DNA of 64,000 nucleotides from Pseudomonas sp. MAG733B (GTDB lineage Bacteria > Pseudomonadota > Gammaproteobacteria > Pseudomonadales > Pseudomonadaceae): positions 5,518,001-5,582,000 of the forward strand of contig NZ_CP145732.1 of the NCBI RefSeq assembly GCF_036884845.1, read 5' to 3'. A program made the translations under genes and the position numbers. Under the pieces are notes generated by a model. It was not told where the DNA came from, did no database searches, and saw only the letters and a program-made list of their open reading frames with translations. Positions within the stretch are counted from its first letter, which is position 1, and each line of letters starts with the position of its first letter. Positions 28,993 to 37,352 of this stretch are shown here, piece after piece.

Positions 28993-30036
28993 ATGGCTTC
29001 CTCACAACCAATCCTGCTCAGCCGCAATGTCTACGACCCATTGGATCGCTTGATCAGCCAGTTTGGACCTGGCGCAACAGCGCACCAGCGCTTTTATTGC
29101 AAAAGTCGCTTGAGGACGGAAATACAGGGAGCGATCGGGTACTCCATTTTTCAGCAAGACGACTTGCTGCTGGCGCAACAGAAGAATCAGAACGATGCGG
29201 TCGAAAGCACGCTGCTGGCTACCGATCTGCAGCGTTCGGTGTTGCGGGCACTTCAAGCCGACCTGCAACCCCCCTTCGCTTATTCGCCATACGGCTATCA
29301 CTCGGCCGAAAGCGGATTAAGCAGCTTGCTGGGGTTCAACGGTGAGAGGGCAGACCCGGTGACCAAGTGTTATCCACTGGGGAACGGGTATCGGATGTTT
29401 AATCCGGTGTTGATGCGGTTTAATAGTCCGGATAGTTGGAGTCCGTTTGGGGAAGGGGGATTGAACGCGTACATGTATTGCTTGGGAGATCCTATAAATA
29501 ACATCGACTCGGCGGGACACATGCCTTTTCGTTTTCTACTCAGTGAACCCGCAGTTCACCGACCTCTTCTACAACAGGCATCCATCGCCAGTGGCGTTGG
29601 CGCAATCCCTACTCCCACTCCGCTCCCCAAAACACCTACAACGAACGCTACCCGGGCAATTCCTTCCAACTCAACAGAACTAAAGACGATACCCCCTCAA
29701 ACATCTGGAACGGTAAAGCCCCCGGAGGTCACACAATCACTTATTAGCAAGATTGCGGCACAGCCATCAACTTCCCAGCCCAATAACGCCAACCCCGTTA
29801 ACTATATTGGACACGATCAACGCGCCAGCGGGGATGCGCTAAATAGAAATTCAGCACCGACACTTGTTATTCCTGCACCTCGTAAAACAATGAGTAGCAG
29901 ATGGGACAGAATTGATAAAGAACCCATAAAGTTCCCTGATACCAGGCGCCCCAAGGCAAAGACGCCCAACGAAACCAACACTGGTATTCGCACTGATTTC
30001 ACTGGCTGGGGTGATCAAGACCCTAGAGAGTATTAA
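28993..30036 (+). CDS. Orphan RHS repeat-associated core protein 1 with variable C-terminus
   Basis: A 347-residue protein. Residues 1-171 are an RHS core tip (YDPLDRLISQF, HQRFYCKSRL, SGLSSLLGFNGERADP, NPVLMRFNSPDSWSPFGEGGLNAYMYCLGDPIN). The position of the usual DPxG self-cleavage motif reads DSAG (172-175). The tail 176-347 is Pro/Thr/Asn-rich and unlike the tail of RHS 2; I recognise no toxin domain. The long N-terminal RHS barrel is absent. The ATG at 28993 has GGAG upstream; the open frame extends back to 28750 through a REP pair, which I reject. Composition becomes AT-rich after the core. Confidence 0.8.
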   Translation: MASSQPILLSRNVYDPLDRLISQFGPGATAHQRFYCKSRLRTEIQGAIGYSIFQQDDLLLAQQKNQNDAVESTLLATDLQRSVLRALQADLQPPFAYSPYGYHSAESGLSSLLGFNGERADPVTKCYPLGNGYRMFNPVLMRFNSPDSWSPFGEGGLNAYMYCLGDPINNIDSAGHMPFRFLLSEPAVHRPLLQQASIASGVGAIPTPTPLPKTPTTNATRAIPSNSTELKTIPPQTSGTVKPPEVTQSLISKIAAQPSTSQPNNANPVNYIGHDQRASGDALNRNSAPTLVIPAPRKTMSSRWDRIDKEPIKFPDTRRPKAKTPNETNTGIRTDFTGWGDQDPREY

Positions 30037-30327
30037 AAATACAATAATCAAAAAACTGTCACCCTCAATTCCGCCGCAAATCCGGCGGTAATGGCAAATC
30101 ATCCTTAAGCGGCTCCGGCCGCTTTCCTTTGCCCGCCCGGTACTGCCGAATCTGATAAACATAAGCCAACGGAGTAAGCTTGTTCCACTTATGAAGATCT
30201 GCTGCGTGAGAACCTGCTCGCAAATATCGTCATATTGCAAACGTCCATACGGAATGATCCACCGCTATCGCTGGCGAGCCCGCTCCGACGAGATTTGCAC
30301 CGAACAGGACAGGCCACATCAAAGAAA
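30037..30327. other. RHS spacer with flhB remnant and a degraded REP
   Basis: Twenty-eight bases after RHS 1 comes the flhB-tail remnant (30065-30169), then about 80 bp that I cannot assign, then a degraded REP (about 30258-30292: CGCTATCGCTGGCGAGCCCGCTCC). No immunity-type gene follows RHS 1. Confidence 0.7.
30065..30169 (-). pseudogene. Duplicated remnant of the flhB 3' end (34 codons plus stop)
   Basis: Read on the minus strand it encodes LAYVYQIRQYRAGKGKRP followed by EPLKDDLPLPPDLRRN and a stop, in frame. The functional flhB ends with the same stretch except Glu/Asp, Leu/Ile and Asn/Asp-Ser changes. By hand alignment six codons differ silently and three change the residue. Homology stops abruptly upstream of 30169. 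The duplicate is not expressed as FlhB, since nothing precedes it. Confidence 0.88.
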
Positions 30328-30343
30328 CTATCAGTTCTGATAG
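30328..30343. promoter_or_regulatory. Palindrome CTATCAG-TT-CTGATAG upstream of RHS gene 2
   Basis: Same 16 bases as at 28919-28934, here 62 bp before the RHS start and also followed by TCCGCCGATACTCAAGCTT. Confidence 0.6.
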
Positions 30344-30405
30344 TACCCAACGCCGACTTGTCCGCCGATACTCAAGCTTCTACTTGAAAGTCTCGAGCAA
30401 GCGCT

Positions 30406-31518
30406 ATGGCACCTTCACAATCAATCCTGCACTGCCGCTATGGCTACGACCCGCTGGATCGTCTGATCAGCCAATTTCTAGCGGGCGCCCCCGAGCACCA
30501 GCGCTTTTATTGCAAAAGCCGCCTGAGTACGGAAATACAGGGGGCAATTGGATACTCCATTTTTCAGAAAGAGGATCTGCTGCTGGCGCAACAGAAGCGT
30601 CAGAACGATGCGATCGAAAGCACACTGCTGGCTACCGATCTGAAACGTTCGATACTGCAGACTCTCGAAGCAAACTTGCAACACACCATCGCATATTCGC
30701 CCTACGGCCATCGCCGGGCCGAAAGCGGATTGAGTAGTTTGCTGGGTTTTAACGGTGAGCGAGCAGACCCGGCGACCGGCCATTATTTATTGGGGAACGG
30801 GCATAGGGGGTTTAATCCGGTATTAATGAGATTTAATAGTCCGGATAAATGGAGTCCATTCGGGGAAGGGGGATTAAATCCTTACTCATACTGCTTGGGA
30901 GATCCGATAAATAAGAACGACCCAACAGGTAGAGTGCCAAATTTCGCCCTCGCACGATATCATCCTACTCCACACACCCCGAATAGATATTCCTTTGTAG
31001 AAACCGACAAACAATTTTTTCAACTTACTTACCCTGCAAGGGGTAGCAGCAAAGATTACCCACGCACATTGAACCTCACGAAAAAATTAACATTTAGGCA
31101 AAAGCTAACTCTTGAAGCACACAAAAAACCCGATCTTGTCTTCCCGAAGACTGAGCCAGATTCATTATTCTCTCAAGCGGGCAGGCAGTTTACGGGAGAG
31201 GAACTGATCAAGCTCCAAACAACTGGAGACCTACCTAAAGACCTCGTCAGAAAATTTGATCACCTGCATGGAAACGTCAACTATATCAAAGACCGTTATC
31301 CTCACGGACCATGGAACATAAGCGAGAGAAGAAAACGTGAAGAACAACTACTCAATGGCAAAGTACCGGGAGTAATACCAGCAAGGGCCGCTAAAATCCT
31401 GGCCAAACAGATCAAGTTATTTAGAAAAGGCGACATAGCTGACAATCCAAGTATTTTTTTCGGCGATTCCTATCTTGAAAAATATGAAAAAGTGATCAAG
31501 GACCATCAAGAATTTTAG
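30406..31518 (+). CDS. Orphan RHS repeat-associated core protein 2 with variable C-terminus
   Basis: A 370-residue protein. The core (1-170) aligns to RHS 1 without gaps, about 133 of 170 residues identical by hand count. It carries the intact DPTG motif at 172-175, where RHS proteins usually cleave off the C-terminal tip. The tail (about 176-370) is basic, AT-rich in its DNA and unrelated to RHS 1 (for example FTGEELIKLQTTGDLPKDLV, KFDHLHGNVNYIKDRYPHG). I do not recognise its fold; a toxin role is only inferred from family habit. No signal peptide or secretion domain is visible. Confidence 0.8.
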   Translation: MAPSQSILHCRYGYDPLDRLISQFLAGAPEHQRFYCKSRLSTEIQGAIGYSIFQKEDLLLAQQKRQNDAIESTLLATDLKRSILQTLEANLQHTIAYSPYGHRRAESGLSSLLGFNGERADPATGHYLLGNGHRGFNPVLMRFNSPDKWSPFGEGGLNPYSYCLGDPINKNDPTGRVPNFALARYHPTPHTPNRYSFVETDKQFFQLTYPARGSSKDYPRTLNLTKKLTFRQKLTLEAHKKPDLVFPKTEPDSLFSQAGRQFTGEELIKLQTTGDLPKDLVRKFDHLHGNVNYIKDRYPHGPWNISERRKREEQLLNGKVPGVIPARAAKILAKQIKLFRKGDIADNPSIFFGDSYLEKYEKVIKDHQEF

Positions 31519-31707
31519 AAGCACCACTAGATCACCATGCACTAGCTATACAGAGGTAGTAAGGGGAACGGTTTCAGAAATACAGCATCGCTAGCCCCGA
31601 AGTAATACCAACCATTTAAAGGTCGTAGTATTTCGACAAAAGCTTAACCGAACTTACAATGCAGAAATTAGCTTGCTGACGGCGACTTTAGATAAATAAA
31701 CGCCGAC
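31519..31707. other. AT-rich gap after RHS 2
   Basis: About 190 bp between convergent RHS 2 and flhB. No open frame of useful size and no clear terminator hairpin were seen, and in particular no small immunity gene. Confidence 0.6.
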
Positions 31708-32847
31708 TCAGGAATCCCGCCGCAAATCCGGCGGAATCGGCAAATCATCCTTCAGCGGATCCGGCCGCTTGCCCTTACCCGCCCGGTACTGCCGAATCTG
31801 ATAAACGTAAGCCAACACCTGAGCAACGGCCAGATAAAGCCCACCCGGAATTTCCTGCTCCAACTCCGTCGAGTAATAAATCGACCGCGCCAACGCCGGC
31901 GACTCCAACAGCAAAATCTCGTTAGCCGCCGCAATCTCACGAATCTTCAGCGCCAGGAAGTCGCTGCCCTTGGCGATCAGCATCGGTGCGCCGCCCTTGT
32001 CCGGGTCGTACTTGAGGGCTACGGCGTAATGGGTCGGGTTGGTGATAACCACGTCGGCGTCAGGGATCGCCGCCATCATGCGCCGCTGGGACATTTCGCG
32101 CTGGAGTTGGCGAATGCGTTGTTTGACTTCAGGTCGACCTTCCTGATCCTTGTGCTCGTCGCGCACTTCCTGCTTGGTCATTTTCAGTTTCTTGATGCTT
32201 TCCCAGAGCTGGATCGGCACGTCCACGGCCGCGATGATGATCAAGCCGCAGGCCATCCACAACGTGCTCCAACCGACCACTTGCAGGCTATGGATGATCG
32301 CCCGGTCCAGCGGTTCGTGGGCGATGCGCAGCAGGTCGTCGATGTCCGCCGACAACACCAGCAGGGCCACGAACAGCACGATGAAAAACTTCGCCAGCGC
32401 CTTGAGCAGCTCAGCAATGGCTTTGGCCGAGAACATGCGTTTGAGCCCGGCACCGGGGTTCATGCGGCTGAATTTGGGGGCCATGGTGCCGGCGGAGAAC
32501 AGCCAGCCACCGAGGGAAATCGGGCCGATCAACGCGGCCAGCAACAAGGTGATCATCACCGGTTGAATCGCCAGCAAGGCGATTTGTCCCGAGTGCAGCA
32601 GATAAGTGCCCATCGAACGCTGATCCAGCACCACCTCTCGCGACAGCGAAAAGTTCAGGCGCATCAGGTCCATCATTTCCTCGGCCAGCGCTCCGCCGAA
32701 TATCAGTAATGCAGCAGCCCCGGCAAGCATGATCGCCAGGGTGTTGAGCTCTTTGGAACGGGCGATCTCACCCTTCTCACGGGCGTCCTTTTTCTTTTTC
32801 TCCGTGGGGTCTTCTGTTTTGTCCTGACCGCTTTCGCTTTCAGACAT
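31708..32847 (-). CDS. flhB: Flagellar export switch protein FlhB
   Basis: A 379-residue protein. The charged N-terminus (SGQDKTEDPTEKKKKDAREKGEIARSKEL) and four membrane segments (about 33-210) precede the cytoplasmic domain with the autocleavage site NPTH (VVITNPTHYAVALKYDP, near residue 270). It switches export from hook to filament substrates. It is the last gene of the fliL-flhB series. Its final 35 codons are duplicated at 30065-30169. Confidence 0.96.
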   Translation of the reverse strand: MSESESGQDKTEDPTEKKKKDAREKGEIARSKELNTLAIMLAGAAALLIFGGALAEEMMDLMRLNFSLSREVVLDQRSMGTYLLHSGQIALLAIQPVMITLLLAALIGPISLGGWLFSAGTMAPKFSRMNPGAGLKRMFSAKAIAELLKALAKFFIVLFVALLVLSADIDDLLRIAHEPLDRAIIHSLQVVGWSTLWMACGLIIIAAVDVPIQLWESIKKLKMTKQEVRDEHKDQEGRPEVKQRIRQLQREMSQRRMMAAIPDADVVITNPTHYAVALKYDPDKGGAPMLIAKGSDFLALKIREIAAANEILLLESPALARSIYYSTELEQEIPGGLYLAVAQVLAYVYQIRQYRAGKGKRPDPLKDDLPIPPDLRRDS

Positions 32848-32850
32848 GAC

Positions 32851-33636
32851 TCAGCGCGCCTGTGCCAGTTCGCGTAAAAACTGCAAGGCCTCGGTGGCCA
32901 GCGGTTGATACTGATTGAGAATGTCCGCCAGCCCGACCCAGACGATAAACAGCCCGAGCACCAGGGTCAGCGGGAAGCCGATGGAGAAAATGTTCAGTTG
33001 CGGCGCGGCACGGGTCATCACGCCAAAGGCGATGTTGACCACCAGCAGCGCGGTGATCGCCGGCAGCACCAGCAACAGCGCTGCACCGAGTACCCAACCA
33101 AGCTTGCCGGCCACTTCCCAGTAGTGATTGACCATCAAGCCGCTACCGACCGGCAGCGTGGTGAAGCTCTCTGTGAGCACTTCGAACACCACCAGATGGC
33201 CGTTCATCGCCAGGAACATCAGCGTCACCAGCATGGTGAAAAACTGCCCGATCACCGCCACCGACACGCCGTTGGTGGGGTCGACCATCGAGGCGAAACC
33301 CATGCCCATCTGGATCGCGACGATCTGCCCCGCCACCACGAACGCCTGGAAGAACAACTGCAAGGAGAATCCGAGGATCGCGCCGACGAGAATCTGCTCG
33401 GCGATCAGCAGCAACCCGCTCAAGTCCAGCGCATTGACTGGCGGCATGGGCGGCAGGTTGGGTGCGATGACCACCGTGATGGCGATCGCGAAATAAAGCC
33501 GTATGCGCTTGGGCACGAGGGAGGTGCCGAACACCGGCATGACCATGAGCAGCGCGCCGACGCGAAACAGCGGCAACATGAACGTCGCCACCCAGGTGCT
33601 GATCTGGGTATCGGTCAGTTGCAGCAGCGACGACAT
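32851..33636 (-). CDS. fliR: Flagellar export protein FliR
   Basis: A 261-residue membrane protein with about six hydrophobic segments and the family features FRVGALLMVMPVFG and ILGFSLQLFFQAFVVAGQIVAIQMGMGFASMVDP. With FliP and FliQ it forms the export gate core. It lies 3 bp from both fliQ and flhB. Confidence 0.96.
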   Translation of the reverse strand: MSSLLQLTDTQISTWVATFMLPLFRVGALLMVMPVFGTSLVPKRIRLYFAIAITVVIAPNLPPMPPVNALDLSGLLLIAEQILVGAILGFSLQLFFQAFVVAGQIVAIQMGMGFASMVDPTNGVSVAVIGQFFTMLVTLMFLAMNGHLVVFEVLTESFTTLPVGSGLMVNHYWEVAGKLGWVLGAALLLVLPAITALLVVNIAFGVMTRAAPQLNIFSIGFPLTLVLGLFIVWVGLADILNQYQPLATEALQFLRELAQAR

Positions 33637-33639
33637 GGC

Positions 33640-33909
33640 TTAACCAATGACCTGCGGAATGCTGCCGTACAACTGCAGGATGTATTCCATGAAGGTCTGC
33701 ACCAGCCATGGCCCGGCGACGATCAGCGTCACCAGCATGACCAACAGGCGCGGCAGGAAGCTCAAGGTCTGTTCGTTGATCTGGGTGGCGGCCTGGAACA
33801 TCGCCACGATCAGGCCCACCAGCAGGCTCGGAATCACCAGCACGGCGACCATCAGCGTGGTCAGCCACAACGCTTCACGGAAGATATCGACCGCAACTTC
33901 CGGCGTCAT
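33640..33909 (-). CDS. fliQ: Flagellar export protein FliQ
   Basis: An 89-residue protein with two membrane helices ([35 protein letters not shown], and [18 protein letters not shown]). Four copies join the FliP5-FliR1 gate. It overlaps the fliP stop by 4 bp. Confidence 0.96.
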   Translation of the reverse strand: MTPEVAVDIFREALWLTTLMVAVLVIPSLLVGLIVAMFQAATQINEQTLSFLPRLLVMLVTLIVAGPWLVQTFMEYILQLYGSIPQVIG

Positions 33910-34664
33910 GGCGAGACACCGCCGAAGCTGCTGGCCAGGGTGCCGATGATCAGCGCCCAGCCATCGACCAGCACGAACAGCATGATTTTGAATGGCAGGG
34001 AAATGATCAGCGGCGACAGCATCATCATACCCATGGCCATCAGCACGCTCGCCACGACGAGGTCGATGATCAGGAACGGAATGAAGATCATGAAACCGAT
34101 CTGGAACGCGGTTTTCAGTTCCGAGGTCACGAAGGCCGGCACAAGGATGGTCAGCGGCGCCTGATCCGGCGTGGCGATGTCGGTACGCTTGGACAGACGC
34201 ATGAACAGCTCAAGGTCGCTGGTGCGTGTCTGGGCCAGCATGAAATCCTTGATCGGCACCTGGGCCTTGGCCACGGCATCCTGGGCGGTCATTTTTTCCG
34301 CCAGATACGGTTGCAAGGCGTCCTGGTTCACCCGATCGAACACCGGCGCCATGATGAACAACGTCAGGAATAGCGCCATGCCGGTGAGGATCTGGTTCGA
34401 TGGAGTTTGCTGCAAGCCAAGGGCCTGACGCAGGATCGAGAAGACGATGATGATCCGGGTGAAACTGGTCATCAGCATGACGAACGCCGGGATGAAACTC
34501 AGCGCGGTCATGATCAGCAGGATTTGCAGGCTGACCGAATATTCCTGAGCACCTTCGGCGTTGGTGCCCAGCGTGATCGCCGGGATCGACAACGGATCAG
34601 CGGCGAACGCCAACGGCGCGGCCAGCATCAGGACCAGCGTCAAGACGATGCGTAACGCACCCAT
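33906..34664 (-). CDS. fliP: Flagellar export protein FliP
   Basis: A 252-residue protein with a cleavable signal peptide (ends AFA near residue 21) and four membrane segments. Conserved stretches are [31 protein letters not shown] and [29 protein letters not shown]. It builds the gate with FliQ and FliR. Start and fliO stop share one base (TAATG). Confidence 0.96.
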   Translation of the reverse strand: MGALRIVLTLVLMLAAPLAFAADPLSIPAITLGTNAEGAQEYSVSLQILLIMTALSFIPAFVMLMTSFTRIIIVFSILRQALGLQQTPSNQILTGMALFLTLFIMAPVFDRVNQDALQPYLAEKMTAQDAVAKAQVPIKDFMLAQTRTSDLELFMRLSKRTDIATPDQAPLTILVPAFVTSELKTAFQIGFMIFIPFLIIDLVVASVLMAMGMMMLSPLIISLPFKIMLFVLVDGWALIIGTLASSFGGVSP

Positions 34665-35110
34665 TACTTCTTATCCTTCTGATCTTTGCCCAGGATCTCC
34701 AGCAGGCGCTGGGCAAACTCCGGCGTAGTCTTTTCAGTCGCGCTCGGTACCTGCACCGGCTCCTTGAGCACATGCAACGCGGTGATGGTTCCGGGGCTCA
34801 GGCCGAGCAGAATCTGCTCGTTGCCGACCTGTACCAGCATCAGGCGATCACGCGGGCCGAGGGCGCGGGAACCGATCAACTCGATCACCTGCCCCTTGCC
34901 CGCCGGGCCTGCCTGCTGCACCCGGCGCAACAGCCAGGCGAGGAAGAAGATCAACCCCAGCACCAGCAGCAGGCCGAACACCAGTTGCGTCAATTGCCCG
35001 GCCACGCCACTGCTGGCTACAGGCGTAGCGGCAGTAGTGGCGGTCGCGACAGGCTCGGCCGCCAGCACGCTCAATGGCAACGCCAGAAGAACCCCGAGAA
35101 ACCTTTTCAC
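34664..35110 (-). CDS. fliO: Flagellar export assembly factor FliO
   Basis: A 148-residue protein with an N-terminal signal ([17 protein letters not shown]), an Ala/Thr-rich periplasmic stretch, one membrane helix ([21 protein letters not shown], about 43-64) and a cytoplasmic domain ([33 protein letters not shown]). It stabilises FliP during gate assembly. Confidence 0.94.
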   Translation of the reverse strand: MKRFLGVLLALPLSVLAAEPVATATTAATPVASSGVAGQLTQLVFGLLLVLGLIFFLAWLLRRVQQAGPAGKGQVIELIGSRALGPRDRLMLVQVGNEQILLGLSPGTITALHVLKEPVQVPSATEKTTPEFAQRLLEILGKDQKDKK

Positions 35111-35569
35111 TCAGCGCAGCTTCTTGATGCGTTCGCTTGGGCTGATCACGTCGGTCAGGCGGATGCCGAACTTCTCGTTGACCACAACCACTTCGCCGTG
35201 GGCGATGAGCGTGCCGTTTACCAGCACGTCCAGCGGCTCACCGGCCAGGCGATCAAGCTCGATCACCGAACCCTGGTTGAGTTGGAGCAGGTTGCGGATG
35301 TTGATGTCGGTGCTGCCCACTTCCATGGAAATCGACACCGGAATGTCGAGGATCACGTCGAGGTTCGGGCCATCGAGCGTGACCGGATCGTTGTTTCTCG
35401 GCACGCTGCCGAACTCTTCCATTGGCAGGCGGTTGGACGCGGAGCCGCCAGAATCGGCTGCCAGCAAGGCGTCGATGTCAGCCTGCCCGGCGTCACCGGT
35501 TTCTTCCAGGGCCGCAGCCCACTCATCGGCCAGCGCCTGGTCGTCCTGCATGTTCATATCGTCAGCCAT
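35111..35569 (-). CDS. fliN: Flagellar motor switch protein FliN
   Basis: A 152-residue protein with an acidic N-terminal region and a C-terminal SpoA domain (about 70-150: DIPVSISMEVGSTDINIRNLLQLNQGSVIELDRLAGEPLDVLVNG, GEVVVVNEKFGIRLTDV). It forms the lower C ring and an export docking site for FliH. It directly abuts fliO. Confidence 0.96.
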   Translation of the reverse strand: MADDMNMQDDQALADEWAAALEETGDAGQADIDALLAADSGGSASNRLPMEEFGSVPRNNDPVTLDGPNLDVILDIPVSISMEVGSTDINIRNLLQLNQGSVIELDRLAGEPLDVLVNGTLIAHGEVVVVNEKFGIRLTDVISPSERIKKLR

Positions 35570-35631
35570 GATGTGTCCTCGGCGAGCAAAAATTCAGAAT
35601 TCGATTTACAGCAAATGAGTACGAGCGCCGG

Positions 35632-36600
35632 TCAACGGCGCTCGATCGGCTCGATCACCTGCAACGCAAGGTTGCCTTTGTGCGAGCCCATCTTGACCTT
35701 GAAGGCCGGCACGCCGTTGGCGCGCATGATCATGTCTTCCGGCATTTCCACCGGGATGATGTCCCCCGGCTGCATGTGCAGGATGTCGCGCAGTTTCAAC
35801 TGGCGGCGGGCAACCGTGGCGCCGATCGGCACGTCGACATCCAGCACGTCCTGGCGCAGGGCGTTGACCCAGCGTTCGTCCTGGTCGTCGAGGTCCGACT
35901 GGAAGCCGGCGTCGAGCATTTCGCGCACCGGTTCGATCATCGAATACGGCATGGTCACGTGCAGGTCGCCGCCACCGCCATCGAGTTCGATGTGGAAGGT
36001 CGACACCACAATCGCTTCGCTCGGGCCGACGATGTTGGCCATCGCCGGGTTCACTTCCGAGTTGATGTACTCGAAGTTCACTTCCATGATCGCCTGCCAG
36101 GCTTCCTTCAAGTCGATGAAGGCCTGCTCCAGCACCATGCGCACCACACGCAGTTCGGTCGGGGTGAATTCACGCCCTTCGATCTTGGCGTGTCGGCCGT
36201 CGCCGCCGAAGAAGTTGTCCACCAGCTTGAACACCAGTTTGGCGTCGAGGATGAACAGCGCGGTGCCGCGCAGCGGTTTGATCTTGACCAGGTTGAGACT
36301 GGTCGGCACGTACAGCGAGTGCACGTATTCGCCGAACTTCATCACCTGCACGCCACCGACCGCCACGTCCGCCGAGCGACGCAGCATGTTGAACATGCTG
36401 ATGCGCGTGTAGCGGGCGAAACGTTCGTTGATCATTTCCAGGGTCGGCATGCGTCCACGAACGATGCGATCCTGGCTGGTCAGGTCGTAGCTTTTGACGG
36501 TGCCGGGTTCGGCAGCGTTATCGGTCTGTACCAGACCATCGTCCACGCCATGCAACAGCGCGTCGATCTCATCCTGGGACAGCAGGTCCTGCACGGCCAT
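35632..36600 (-). CDS. fliM: Flagellar motor switch protein FliM
   Basis: A 322-residue protein. The N-terminal CheY-P-binding peptide (LLSQDEIDALLHGVDDG) is intact, followed by the CheC-like middle domain (EYVHSLYVPTSLNLVKIKPLRGTALF, VNFEYINSEVNPAMANIVGPSEAIVVSTF) and a C-terminal SpoA domain. It couples CheY-P to motor reversal. Gaps are 9 bp to fliL and 62 bp to fliN. Confidence 0.96.
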   Translation of the reverse strand: MAVQDLLSQDEIDALLHGVDDGLVQTDNAAEPGTVKSYDLTSQDRIVRGRMPTLEMINERFARYTRISMFNMLRRSADVAVGGVQVMKFGEYVHSLYVPTSLNLVKIKPLRGTALFILDAKLVFKLVDNFFGGDGRHAKIEGREFTPTELRVVRMVLEQAFIDLKEAWQAIMEVNFEYINSEVNPAMANIVGPSEAIVVSTFHIELDGGGGDLHVTMPYSMIEPVREMLDAGFQSDLDDQDERWVNALRQDVLDVDVPIGATVARRQLKLRDILHMQPGDIIPVEMPEDMIMRANGVPAFKVKMGSHKGNLALQVIEPIERR

Positions 36601-36609
36601 GTCGTGTTC

Positions 36610-37110
36610 CTACTGCAGTACGAAATTAGTGAAAAGCAATTGTTCGATGACCACTTTGCCAAGCTCTTTCTGCGCCACTTCCTGGACGCTGGCCGTGGCT
36701 TTCTGGCGCAGCATTTCCTGGCCGACCGGCGACGCGAGCGTAGCGAAGTCCTGCCCGGAGAACAGCATGACCAGGTTGTTGCGGATCACCGGCATGTGCA
36801 CCTTGAGCGCATCCAGATCAGCCTGGTTGCGGCCAAGCATGGTGATGCTCACCTGCATGTAGCGCTGACGGCCGTTCTGGTTGTAGTTGGCGACAAACGC
36901 CGGCGCCATCGACTCGAAAATCGCCGGCTGCTTGCCCTGCGGTGCGGCTTCAACCACGGCCGCCGGCTTGCTCTGGGCGCTGTGCATGAAGTACCAGGTG
37001 GCCCCCACGGACAAGCCGATCGCCAGCAGCAGAGCCACCACGACCGCGATAATCAGCTTGAGTTTGCCTTTGGTTGCGGGGTCTTTTACTGCTGCGTCGC
37101 TCTTCGCCAT
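36610..37110 (-). CDS. fliL: Flagellar basal body-associated protein FliL
   Basis: A 166-residue membrane protein: a lysine-rich cytoplasmic N-terminus, one membrane helix (LKLIIAVVVALLLAIGLSVGATWYFM, about 17-42) and a periplasmic stomatin-like domain. It surrounds and stabilises stators. It heads the fliLMNOPQR-flhB operon, with a near-consensus RpoN site upstream. Confidence 0.95.
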   Translation of the reverse strand: MAKSDAAVKDPATKGKLKLIIAVVVALLLAIGLSVGATWYFMHSAQSKPAAVVEAAPQGKQPAIFESMAPAFVANYNQNGRQRYMQVSITMLGRNQADLDALKVHMPVIRNNLVMLFSGQDFATLASPVGQEMLRQKATASVQEVAQKELGKVVIEQLLFTNFVLQ

Positions 37111-37160
37111 GCCAATAATCCGTCACTATTCGGGTTTTCACAGTCGCACGGATAGGCAAG

Positions 37161-37176
37161 AGCAAGTGTTATGCCA
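37161..37176 (-). promoter_or_regulatory. RpoN promoter of the fliL operon
   Basis: TGGCAT-AACAC-TTGCT on the minus strand matches TGGCAY-N5-TTGCW at every conserved base. The ATG of fliL follows about 50 bp downstream. Confidence 0.85.
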
Positions 37177-37223
37177 GAAGTGTTGGGAGGGGGATGGGTG
37201 GCGAGGCTGCACGGCAATTTGAA

Positions 37224-37350
37224 GAACACCATACAAAACCAATGTGGGAGCAAGCTTGCTCGCGATAGCGGTCTAACAGTCGATGAAAATGTCGACTGTC
37301 AGGGCCTCATCGCGAGCAAGCTCGCTCCCACAGGGTTTTGTATGGTGTTC
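37224..37350. repeat. Nested palindrome: 17-bp arms enclosing a REP pair, after fliK
   Basis: GAACACCATACAAAACC (37224-37240) and its exact reverse complement GGTTTTGTATGGTGTTC (37334-37350) flank an inverted pair of GTGGGAGCAAGCTTGCTCGCGAT-type repeats. The spacer itself contains CAGTCGA..TCGACTG, so the whole 127 bp can fold into one hairpin. It ends 2 bp from the fliK stop codon. Confidence 0.9.
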
Positions 37351-37352
37351 AA

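Noticed and set aside
29851..30240. Minus-strand open frame of 129 codons opposite the RHS 1 tail
   Set aside because: It reads the flhB remnant in the wrong frame and continues antisense to RHS 1; the real signal is the in-frame remnant at 30065-30169.
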